Below are positions 39,328 to 49,400 of a stretch of DNA of 64,000 nucleotides, one piece after another. The stretch comes from Druceiella hillmani (taxonomy: Eukaryota > Arthropoda > Insecta > Lepidoptera > Hepialidae). The stretch is from assembly GCA_039881145.1 (NCBI GenBank), contig JAYKKI010000015.1, forward strand, positions 26,526,001 through 26,590,000. Direction: 5' to 3'. Each line of letters begins with the position of its first letter. The stretch's first letter is position 1. The position numbers and the translations under genes are program-made. Below the pieces are notes generated by a model. The model searched no databases. It worked only from the letters and a program-made list of their open reading frames with translations, and was not told the DNA's origin.

Positions 39328-41104
39328 GTGACGAATCCTAATGCCAAAAGGAAATACTATCAGTGGAGTCAAAAAAATTTAGAAAGGGTTCTTGTGGCAT
39401 ACGAAGAAAGAGAAATGGGGTTAAACAAAATTTCAAAAACTTATTCTATTCAAAAACCTACAATTTTGCGACACATTAAGAAAAGAAATAAGATTGCGAT
39501 TGACGATACAATTCAAAAAGGTAGACCTGCCGTTTTTGATCTTGATATTGAAAATAAGTTAGCTCAACACATTCTAGAACTAGAAAGACACATGTTTGGT
39601 CTAACGATAAATAACATTCGTCATCTTGCATACGAAATTGCGGAAATCCACAAAATTCCGAACAACTTTAACAAATAGAAGCCCACGGCTGGTAAGGGAT
39701 GGTTCTACAAATTTATGAAAAGACACCCAGAGCTTAGTGTTAGACAACCAGAGAACACATAGAATAAAAGGATTTAACAAAGAAAATGTTTTAAATTTTT
39801 TTGATTTGTTAGAAAAGATTGTTGATGAAAATAACATAGCACCCACTAACATATTCAATGTGGATGAAAGTGGGTTTTCCACAGTTCAAAAAAAAGCTCA
39901 AAAAATTATTGGGTTAAAGGGAAAAAAGCAAATCGGTGCGACCACTAGTGGAAAACGAGGTGTGAATACCACTACTGTATGCTGCGCTACCGTATCAGGC
40001 CAGTTTGTTTCACCAATGCTTATATTTAAAAGAATGAGACAAAATCCTGAACTAGCAGATGGTGCTCCTTTTGGCAGTATCGTTACTGTGTCTGCAAGTG
40101 GTTACATCAATACAACTCTTTTCGTCAAATGGTTGAAGCACTTTATAAAAACTGTAAAGCCCTCACTGGAGAACAAAGTTCTTCTGCTTCTCGATGGCCA
40201 TACAACGCATTCGAAAAATATTAAAACTTTGTATTTGGCAAAAGCTCACGGAATAATTATATTACAACTTCCAAGCCATACTACAAATCGACTCCAACTT
40301 CTCGACGTTTCCTTTTTCAAACCGCTAAGTGCTTATTATATCCAAAGCACAGAAAAATGGTTAAGGACAAATCCTGGGCGACAAATAACGCAATATCAAG
40401 TGGCTAAATTGTTTGGTGAAGCTTATGAAAGGGCAGCAGTAATTGACAATATTGCGAATGGATTCAAGACAAGCGGAGTTTGGCCAATTAATAGACACAC
40501 TTTTCCTGAGCATATGTTTGAGGCAGCTGATGATTTACTAAATGCTAATACGTTGAATTCTAGCAATGAAAGCGTATCAGGGTTGCAAAATTTAGAGAAA
40601 ATAGATGAACCCAAACAAAAAAAAAAAAAGACACAAACAATAAAAATGTTGTCGCCACTACCTAAAAACACAATAAAGAGAAAGACCACTATTGAAAAAG
40701 CTGCCGATATCACATCAAGTCCATATAAAAATCAACTGGAAGAAAAGACATCAAAGAAAAAGAAAATAAATGTCAAAAAAGAAAAAATTTGTAAACCTAA
40801 GAAAGACCAAAAAGTAGACAAAGAAAATAAAGTATTAAAGAAGACCAAAGGACGAAACATAAGTTGTAAAAGGAAGCGATCATCTTCCATAACCACCAGC
40901 GACGACAGCGATGATAAAATTATTCTGGAATCAGATGATGCCGATACTGATTCTGATCTCGAAAATATATGTGCAAAGTGCAATCGTTCTTATTACGATA
41001 AAAAGGGTCCAAAGGTAGAATGGATCCAATGTGTTCGCTGCCATAGGTGGGTTCATCAGACATGTACCTCTAATCCAGATATTTGTAATGGTTGTCTCCA
41101 ATAA
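39328..41104 (+). pseudogene. pogo/Tigger-like transposase with C-terminal PHD finger, broken
   Basis: Encodes a cut-and-paste transposase, broken in two places. The first part (39328-39675) has the N-terminal DNA-binding region: QWSQKNLERVLVAYEE and an HTH with GLNKISKTYSIQKPTILRHI. An in-frame TAG at 39676 follows, then 27 more codons in the same frame (AGKGWFYKFMKRHPELSVRQ) to TAG at 39760. There the frame shifts, and 455 codons continue to 41104. In the latter, catalytic acidic residues are NVDESGF (D43), LLLLDGHTTHS (D153) and NRLQLLDVSFF (D190). A Lys-rich linker (about 290-385) and an acidic stretch (385-410) precede a Cys4-His-Cys3 PHD-type finger: C412, C415, C432, C435, H440, C443, C450 and C453. 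The coding region starts directly after TTTTATTATTTTAG, an acceptor-like sequence, with no ATG nearby, so an upstream exon is likely. Similar DDE_1 proteins are common in insects. Confidence 0.88.
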
Positions 41105-41105
41105 A
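41100..41105 (+). promoter_or_regulatory. Poly(A) signal overlapping the transposase stop codon
   Basis: AATAAA begins two bases before, and includes, the TAA stop at 41102-41104. If used, the 3' untranslated region would be very short. Other weak signals lie downstream. Confidence 0.4.
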
Positions 41106-41585
41106 GTTACTGTATAAATTATTTGAGACAGTCATTACAAATATTTCACTTATCGTTATTAGATTTTTAGTTGGTTAATGTAAATGTAGGTATAGGTAAT
41201 CCTATAAGTACCTATCTACTTATTTGATTGATCTCAAACTCAAATCATTAAGATATACCTATTGCTTGTCATTTACTATATAATATAACTGTTAGTTAAA
41301 GATATTATTCCTGTTTTCTAAGTTTATTATTAAATATAAATATGTTTATAACCATTTCCCTTGATAACATGTAAACATGGTTTTGTTTTTTTGATTTAGT
41401 ATTTTATTAATCATGTTTTTCTTATTAATTGTAAAATGTTCATTAAAGTATCTTTGATAAATACTTTCTTCAAGATTTTTTTTTGTTATTTTATCCAACG
41501 GTAAGATTTAAACACCTATGGTACGTTTTAAATACTATTGGTACGATTAAAACAACTATTCGGCTAAATCATACTGATGGTAGCC

Positions 41586-42137
41586 CTCAGAAAAAAATAG
41601 TTTTATAGGTTGTTAAGGAACAGAAATAGAACTGATTTCTATGTACGTGATAGCCAAAATGTTAAACTTTACTTAACATATACAATTATTACTGTAAATC
41701 TCATTAGTAACTAAATATTTGAGTTAAAGTGAAAAGTAGTACGATATAACCGACTCTCCCCGAAGTATACACGGGTATATGGAAGACATATAGCAAAGAT
41801 GACATTAGTTAGCAGATATATTGATTATGCAGGCTTGAAGCTATGACTATGGTGAAACCAAAAAAGGGAATGTGATTTATATATCCTTTTGCTGGTATGT
41901 ATATGTGTATGTACACATGCATGTATAAATACGTTTAATGAACTTAAATGTACGAGTGAAATTTATGTCATACATTTAAACTCATTAAAGGCCACAAAGG
42001 TCTGTTCCAGTTTCAATAAATGTGTTATAATTGATATTTAAATCATCGTAAGTTTGTGATATTTTATTTTAAATAGGATGTCACGAGCAATAAACATGGA
42101 AATTAATTTTTTTATAAAACATTAAATTAACTTCAAA
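41586..42137. other. Non-coding stretch
   Basis: No gene. It contains a 19-bp imperfect inverted repeat (17 of 19) at 41934-41952 and 41971-41989. Confidence 0.5.
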
Positions 42138-42330
42138 TCGAAAAAGTACCGCACTGAAAAGTATAAAATAATGAAAATAAAGGTATTTATTTGGAACTTT
42201 TGCAATACATTAGCATATTTTGGAAATTTATTAATGGGCTGATACAAAATTGTACCGCAAAAGTTTCAATCAAGTAGTCGTATTTTCATTATTATATACT
42301 TTTCAATGCGCTTGTACTTTTCAGTGCGCC
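42138..42330. mobile_element. MITE-like element with duplicated terminal motif
   Basis: GCACTGAAAAGTATAAAATA with ATGAAAATA (42151-42179) pairs with 42281-42309 at 27 of 29 positions. Outside this, both ends carry a second copy of the motif: GAAAAAGTACCGC on the left, and the complement of CTTGTACTTTTCAGTGCGCC (42311-42330) on the right. So each inverted terminus contains a tandem pair of (A)CTGAAAAGTA. There is about 190 bp without coding capacity, fitting a MITE. The target duplication is not clear. Confidence 0.6.
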
Positions 42331-42557
42331 ACTTGTTCGACGGCTGTTTGAGGATTATTTTTTGTATAAAAAAGTTTTAGTATCATCTTTAATCCCTAGC
42401 TAATTGACGGTGGAGGAAAGTGATTTATTAGCCAATACGTGGCAGTTGACGCCACATAGTTTGAAGTCTCATTAACTACCTTATTACACAACTGACGATA
42501 TTTGCGACGGTTTTGGTTTCAAACGTAGTCAAAAGTTGGTTTTCAAAATCTTCGCTA
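42331..42557. other. Non-coding stretch
   Basis: Nothing recognisable. Confidence 0.4.
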
Positions 42558-43400
42558 TTTGACTAATCAATGACTTTTTAGGCACTGTGCGTTGATCTTT
42601 CCAATCGGTCAGGTCCTCCCCCCCCCCCCAGGAAATACTGAATGATAAACGATCTGGTTTCATTCGACTAACGTAACCAAACATAACCACCACCCTTGGA
42701 TTAATTGAGCAAGTGTTGGCTTATTCTCCAGCCCACTTAATTCCCCATTCCAGTCCAGCCAAACCTTTTCGTTGTGGATGCGGTCGGATATCGATATTCT
42801 GAGAATTTGTCAGAGTTAGAAACCCTCAAGTTTTCTCAGATCTGATTTTAACACGTTCAGATTTCCGATTGTAAAAAAAGATGGAGATTGTAATTATTCG
42901 GAATCGGTTCGGTTCGAATTCGGAATCGGCTCAGAACTTTATCTTGAGTGCATTACTGCCTCGGTTCCAAATGAAAGATTTGAGCGAGATAAAGATGCTG
43001 AATCGACCAAGGTATTTGAATTCCTGGCCTTGTCCCATTTGAGATCCTTTGATGTGGATGATTGCTTTATATCTCCTATCTTGGTTTTATTCATATACAT
43101 CTTCGAGCCATATGATTGGGCGGTGCCAACATTTAGATATAGAATGTTCGTTACTTAATGTCCATCATAAAACGCTTACATTTCTACAATTCGGTTTAAT
43201 TGAAAACTTCTTCTGAAGTTCGTTTCAAATTCAAACACTGCTGTTTGAACCACAGTACGCTGTCCGGATAATTCAAATTATTTTCAAAGGCAGGTTTAGT
43301 TTTGGGAGCATTCCATAGGATCGGCTCCTGATCGAGATCGAAAGCTGATTTAAAATCGATAAAGACGACAACAGTCCGTTTTCCATATCGGACGAATTGG
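42558..43400 (-). pseudogene. Non-LTR retrotransposon reverse transcriptase relic
   Basis: Minus-strand frames hold reverse transcriptase landmarks in the right order. First is VVVFIDFKSAFD then LW (motif A with its catalytic Asp, 43325-43372). Next are KMYMNKTK (about 43081-43104) and QEFKYLG (43006-43026). Last is FGYVSRMKPDRL (about 42642-42685), the segment typical near the C-terminus of LINE polyproteins. They lie in different frames with stops between. The distance from motif A to KMYMNKTK is shorter than usual, and no YADD box is visible, so an internal deletion is likely. Clade is undetermined (RTE- or CR1-like pattern). Independent of the plus-strand relic near 36.4 kb. Confidence 0.72.
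42618..42629. repeat. Run of twelve C
   Basis: A homopolymer tract inside the retrotransposon relic and prone to sequencing or assembly length error. Confidence 0.9.
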
Positions 43401-43846
43401 CAAAGCGCAAAAATCGGTCGCTACCTTTTCCCATCGACGGTGCCGTAAATCGACGGTGCCGTCTCAAAATTCTGAGAATCGCGAATTTCTGAGAATTGCT
43501 TTTCTCCTTCCTCCAGGTAATCTGGAAAATTGAGAGTTATAAATAAGTTTAATAGGGTGAGCTAGAAATTACATTTTAACGTTTGATCATACAGGCGTGC
43601 CAAAATTGGTTTTCTTGCTTGTATGGATTTGTGTGGCTTGGTTTAACGCAAGTTTGGTCTTGGTGCGGACTAGATAATGATGGAGTCCATATTCTGTTCC
43701 TAGCATCAATATCATATAGTTGAGGGAGGAATGAAGTCGAATATTAATCAGGATGTGGTCCAGAATCAACGAGTCTTGACCTATTGTTTCTATAAATAAG
43801 TTGACACTTATGCGATAATTCAAAAAGTGTATTTCCGATAATAGGG

Positions 43847-43848
<2 letters not shown>
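43401..43848. other. Stretch upstream of the RT relic
   Basis: Moderately GC-rich to about 43560, probably the eroded 5' part of the LINE. It includes a local duplication of ATCGACGGTGCCGT (near 43434-43463). The remainder is non-coding. Confidence 0.4.
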
Positions 43849-43917
<69 letters not shown>

Positions 43918-43933
43918 TGTGTGTGCGTGTGTC
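43849..43933. repeat. (AT)n/(GT)n compound microsatellite
   Basis: About 38 bp of AT followed by GT/GC dinucleotides. The minus-strand His/Thr- and Ile/Tyr-rich frame over it is an artefact. Confidence 0.95.
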
Positions 43934-44440
43934 CTTATGCTAATCAACTATTAGATGAAGTTTTATTGATATAGTCATGCAATTTACTATCAGTAAAAAT
44001 AAAGTTGTGTGACCAAGCTAGTCTATCAAAACTTTTGAAATATAATGAACAATGTTAGTATTAAATACAGTATATATTTTTTATTCTCAAAACATAGCCA
44101 CACTATCAAAAATGTTATAAAAAATATTAAAAAGGGGATAAATAAAATGCATTTCGTGGCTTATAAACAAATTAGTGATTTGTCTAGGATATAAATAGAA
44201 AAAGAAAACAAGACGACAGAGACAATATATTAAAAGAAGACACTTTTACGTTGCGATCTGTAATCTTTGTAGAAAATGATGCTTAATTTACCATAAATAG
44301 GCTTAAATTATAAATGTGGGTGTAGATGCATGGCCTAAAATAATATTCAAGAAGCACAAATTAAATCACACATGCAAATAAGTGTACATAATAAACCCTA
44401 ACAGAGCACAGATAGATGAACAAATGTACGGATCTCTGTT
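43934..44440. other. Non-coding stretch
   Basis: Nothing supportable seen. Confidence 0.45.
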
Positions 44441-44469
44441 GCTACTTTCACACATGCCCAAAGACCACT

Positions 44470-44582
44470 GCGCCACCTGGTATACCCTGTTCGCAGAAAT
44501 GCAAGGCGGTGACAAGTGATGAAATTAATGCACAATCTCTCGTACGCTCAATCCACTTAAAATAGGTGCAACGTGCGCCACC
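44470..44582 (-). promoter_or_regulatory. Two GGTGGCGC motifs (CTCF-like or PBS-like)
   Basis: On the minus strand CCAGGTGGCGCAGTGG (complement of 44465-44480) and CCGGTGGCGCACG (complement of 44572-44584) lie about 105 bp apart in the same orientation, in a GC-richer patch. AGGTGGCGC is the core of the insect CTCF site. TGGCGCAGT also resembles the tRNA-Ser primer-binding site of some Ty3/gypsy elements. Neither reading is proven. Confidence 0.25.
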
Positions 44583-44829
44583 GGCAGCTAGTGTATTCTC
44601 TTCCGACATTGATTGCTGAGTCTTAACAGGTAGGTGGAAATTGCTGAGGTACATACTCCGCGTACCGTAATGCTTCCGACTAGATGGGACCATTCGCTTT
44701 CAAGCCCTTCCCAATGTGTTGTTTCTTTAACAATAAATAAAGACATGAAAAATTACGGATAGTCTCAATCATTAATCGATATCTATGTCGAATTCTTAAC
44801 ATAAGATCACCGGCAGTAATTATTAACGA

Positions 44830-44935
44830 TGAGCTATGGGCAAAGAAAAGTTCGACCGGTGAATAAGCCTTGCAAAAGTAGTGGAGCTGAATGGAGCCAT
44901 CGAGAACAATGCACTGGAGTAGTATACTCAAAATC
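44830..44935 (-). pseudogene. Probable Ty3/gypsy integrase C-terminal scrap
   Basis: In minus-strand frames, APFSSTTF and then, after a frame change, YSPVELFFAHS resemble the motif near the end of gypsy-type integrases (small residue-P-H-S-x-T-G-x-SP-x-E-L-x-F-G). The surrounding frame (44680-44931) has no other domain. A very short, broken relic; family call is tentative. Confidence 0.35.
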
Positions 44936-44995
44936 TACTGAAGTGAGATAGACTCTAAGAAACCTGTTACCAAGGAAGCGGAAGTTATTGTATTC
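44898..44995 (+). repeat. Dispersed repeat B, copy 2
   Basis: ATCGAGAACAATGCACTGGA, GACTCTAAGAAACCTG and GGAAGCGGAAGTTATTG align with 25905-26030. It overlaps the integrase-like scrap, so repeat B may derive from that retroelement. Confidence 0.5.
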
Positions 44996-46394
44996 GTTAC
45001 ATTAGACACACTACTGTTGATAAGGACGGCTTTTCTCGAACCGAATTCAAGCAGGAAATGACAAACATGATAGCTACTTTAGGTGCACGAACAAGTCTCC
45101 GACTCAAAATGGTCAAAGAGAGAGCAAATAATTGCTTCCACACCTCATTTGTATGCCGTTTTGCTTTTTATACAGCTTCGTGAACAGCTTCGCCGCAAAA
45201 ACTGGCGAATCTGGCTGAATCTGTAATCTTTGCACCAAATCCGCATTTAGACCAATTCAAAGTTGATTCGTAGCGTCGTCTGTATTCTTACAAAATCGTT
45301 TAATAATTTAAAACGATTCTCTCCAGTCATTTTCCTAGAAAATTCCTATATTTTATTTTGCGACTTGTTAAAGTTGTTTAATAAGATTAATCCATTTTCC
45401 AATAAAATGGCACCTAAACTAACACGTCCGACAAAATGGTCTTCTTATACAAACTACATACAAGAGAAATATTACACAGAATCCCTGGATCTACATTAAT
45501 CTACGTCACATTTAATGTTTTTAGAATACTTTTTATTAACTAGTTACAACATTGATGTAGACAGAGGTATATTGTATCTCCTAAATGAGAAATTGTTCTT
45601 GAAAACAAATATATAGTTAGGTGTAAGTCCTTACCCTTATGTATTACATATAGTTATCGACTACTATCCCCAATTTAAACGTTTTGTTATGCGTTATTTT
45701 CTTCATATATAAATGGAAATATATACACATGGGCACTTGTCCAAAGTTTTAATTTATACTCTAACTTAGACAAGACTTCCAAGAAAATTAAAGAGAATAA
45801 ATAAAAAAGCTAAATATTGACGATTCTTAAGTTTCTTTCTATGTAAAACAGAGCAACGGAACCTGTTTCTCAACGATATATGGTACATATCGATTCCTTA
45901 CCTTTATCTACATGTCATATTGTTCAATATGTAAATAACCCTTTTTGTAAGCTTTTTAAAATTTTGAGACCGGTTCAGTGTGAGAAATCGTATTTATGCA
46001 TATTGAGGGAAATAATAATTTCGTTACTTTGGAGTTACGTATATGTCACGATAAATTATTTTATTCACCATTTATATTAGAGAATATACGTTAATGTAAG
46101 ACAATTTCAGAAATACAATATTTCAGGAGAATATCCACAACTGTGATTTTGGTGCATTTATAACCGATTAAAATAAACCGAAAATTGTTAGGTTTGGACA
46201 CAAATATTTAATATTTATATTATTTGTTTTTAGTCTTTGAAATTTGTGATCTTAACCTTGACATGCAAAAAATATCATTTGAGAATAGATTTAAAATATC
46301 AAGAAAGGGTTTTTGGAATATTTTAAGAATAAATATGACCCGTATAAATATTAAAACTGATGGTCCCAACGAGATATTATATGATTATTAATTC
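44996..46394. other. Non-coding stretch
   Basis: Frames at 45263-45499 and 45880-46080 have no recognisable features. The first 250 bp are less AT-rich and may belong to the decayed retroelement. Confidence 0.4.
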
Positions 46395-46439
46395 AGCTAG
46401 CATAATAAAAGCTAGCATAATAGAAGCTAGCATAATAAA
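46395..46439. repeat. Three 15-bp tandem repeats
   Basis: AGCTAGCATAATAAA, AGCTAGCATAATAGA and AGCTAGCATAATAAA in succession. Confidence 0.95.
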
Positions 46440-49400
46440 CGAGACTATAAAGTAGCAATAATTACATGATGTTAGCAAATTTCTATCGAAGTTTGTATCG
46501 AAATTACAACAAAGTGTTTAATTATTTAAAACTACATTTTCGATAACAAAATATTTTCTATCATATAACTCATCATTGTTATTCTTCCGGAACAAATACG
46601 GCATTTCACTTAAATGCTGACAAACGTGTGGAATCGTCATAAAGTTTTATATCATCTTAAATTTTAATTTGTATGTATACTCGTAACTAATCAAATTCAC
46701 TCGAAACACATTCGTAAGTATTTAAGATAGTGACATGAGATAATCATACAAAGACAGATTATGTGAAAATTAAATTCTGTCCACTATTCGGGAGCAGTTA
46801 TCCATTTGATTTTATTCAGCAGGTAACGCTAGTTAATCATATTAATTAGTTTTATGGTTACGTCGGATATTTTTGGTAAAAACAGATGAATGAGAAACAA
46901 AATTAAATTTTCACCGGAAATATTAATTATCGTATTAGTTGATTTTAAATTTTTAGACGTAATTCTTTTAAAAATAAATATTTCCTCTTGTATTATTTTC
47001 TTAAATATTTAGTCTCTCACTAAATATAAGAATTCATTCACTATTCATATGAAGTTATTTATTAAATCGATCAGTGTAACTTTATAATTTCTCACATGAA
47101 TAAATATGGAATAAACAAAACTTGAAAAAGTGCAATGTAATGTCTCACTTTACTTCAAAATTAATTCGAGTATTAAAACCCAGAAATATTAAAACACAGT
47201 TAAATTTCTTTAAAAAAATGTTGTTATCATTAGTAATATTTTGACAAAAGAAATTTAGTAAGTTTCATATAATACCACAACACACCAAATTACTTTGGAG
47301 AAAGCCATTGTTTTTACCCAAGTGACTAAATTTGCGAATTACATTTCATTCCTAAACGGAGGAAATTATCATCAACTGAAGCATTTTTAAATACATTTGG
47401 CGAAAACACTTGGACGAATTTAAAATATTTCAAATAGCAATAAAATATTTGAAATACATAAGGAATTATCGAGATTTCTTAACACAATTTCTGATAACAG
47501 CGCAAGCAAAATCTTTTTTGCTTTTTTGATTTTCAAAATAAAATGAGATCAAACGGATATTAACGCTGTTATTGTGACGCAATATATCATTATGGAATAT
47601 CACGCATATTTACATTTAATAAGTCGATTAGTTTAAAAATAAATAACCAAATTAATTACTTATTATTTCTCTCACTAAGCTGCTGATGCTGTTTGAAAGA
47701 ATGGTTTGCAAGGAGCCATCTTGATGTTATCCTCCCCTCTCATTTGACTTCCTTGAAAATAACACAAGTCTAAAGGAAGTAAGGGAGGGTTAAGAGTTTA
47801 ATATGTGGAATATTTAAATAGCACAGCAACATATGGCGCATTTCCACAGTCACGGTTGTCTGCTTTATTTATGGATGGAGCGCGGAAGTTTTAACAAGAT
47901 AGTGTCGATATGACTTTTGATTCTATTTTTTTTATCTACACATTATCTACATGGAAGGGTTTTGAGCAATGCTTATCAATGGATATTCAATTTTGTGTAT
48001 CAGATTTCTTCCATTACTCTTCGTATTTTTTGTCATGGCCATTTCCCGACTTGGTTATCTGTGTACGTATACTTGGTTAGGCACTTCGTAATTTAAATTA
48101 TTTTTATCGTTTTGTGAATAAAATATTATTTTCTTTATTAATATTTTTTGTCTGATTTAATTTTACAATCTAATTAAAGTTAAATTCTACAATATTCTCG
48201 TAAAATGATTTATTATAATACGCCATGTCTATGTGATTTTAACATTCATTACTTTAAGAGATTTCAATGTCCAAAAGATTCAAAAATGGCGCGACATATT
48301 TAGTTTTTACATATTCATTAAAATCAATACTGGTTGATTCTTGATAGAACCATCGTCTCTCTAATTTTTTTAAATGAGCTTGTTTCATTTTATTACTACA
48401 TTATTTTTTCTTTTGAAAAACAATTACAAGCGAACATCAAAATGTCATCCGATCAGATACTCCATCTGATTTTTTCAGTAAATTTAAGAAAATATAATTA
48501 TTAGAATACAAGTCATATTATTTGAAGGTAAGTCATATTATTTGGTCTTCTCCGTTATAAATTGATATTCGCATACATTTATTCAAGAAGCAAAAGTATA
48601 TATTATCGTTTGGATCTCATCAAATAAATAAGAAGTCTTTCAAGATCTGAAGTATAGTCTGATCGACAGCGTTCAATACTAATAATTATTTATGGTGACG
48701 ACGGAGACTTTAGAAACGTACGATGATCTGAATGCATGGGATTTTTTTGTTATGTGTCACACAAGCTCTCAAAGTGATCGCGTCAACAGACTGACAGATT
48801 ATATATTGACTGTATAACGTTTACCTAAGGTTTGTGAATGCTTCTCATATGTGATGATATTGTAATTATTTTACGAAAATATTTAATAAATAATTAACAT
48901 ATAATTACCAATTTAATACAATGTAATGTAAAACCACATTTTAGTCTTTCAATGAAATCATATTTTGGGTCTTCGAGTCATAAATAAATGCAATACTTTT
49001 CATTTTGTAAATGAAGATGTACTTTTATTTCCTATGACCCATACTATCAGTAACCTATTTCTGAGATATTTAGTTGATATTAAATGATAGGAATGTGTTT
49101 ATAAATTAGGTATATCAATTGGTTATATTGATTAGTATTTTTTTAGGATTGAATAACCGCCACGGTGAAAGCGATTACAATTACATAAGTAAGCTGTTCA
49201 TATTCACTGGAAAATATCCTCAAAAATACTATACGATTTGTATTAATAATTCTGTATTATTTGAATACCATACCACAACATTGGATGTAACAATATTGAA
49301 AGGCATATTATTGCAAAAGGCGCGGTGAAAGGACTTTTTTACAAATATTATTGTGATGCTTTGAACCCGTCAAAATCTTCAGCTAGGTCTCTACTCACAC

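Larger units (their letters stand above)
39198..41575 (+). mobile_element. pogo-like DNA transposon, inactivated
   Basis: The element comprises a single transposase gene between two arrays of a 9-bp motif. Left: AATCGTACC (39201), GGTACGATT (39221), AATCGTACT (39232) and GGTACGATT (39241). Right: GGTAAGATT (41500), GGTACGTTT (41520), GGTACGATT (41540) and AATCATACT (41567). Spacing is 20 bp on both sides. TTAAATCGTACC at 39198 faces TTTAATCGTACC (complement of 41540-41551), so the arrays are partly inverted, as terminal or subterminal repeats would be. I could not fix the exact ends or a TA target duplication. The assignment to pogo/Tigger (Tc1/mariner superfamily) comes from the protein. Confidence 0.75.

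Noticed and set aside
39140..39331. 63-codon plus-strand frame just before the transposase
   Set aside because: It covers the GGTACGATT array and a T-rich, intron-like tract and lies in a frame that does not join the transposase. No protein features.
39601..39882. Minus-strand frame across the transposase
   Set aside because: It is the antisense shadow of the transposase gene; likewise the minus frames at 40423-40713 and 40732-40983.
43273..43467. Minus-strand frame in the LINE relic
   Set aside because: The reverse transcriptase motif A lies in another frame, so this frame is a shadow.
44440..44700. LTR followed by a primer-binding site
   Set aside because: The integrase-like scrap lies on the wrong side for a 5' LTR with this PBS, and no TG...CA ends or target duplication were found.
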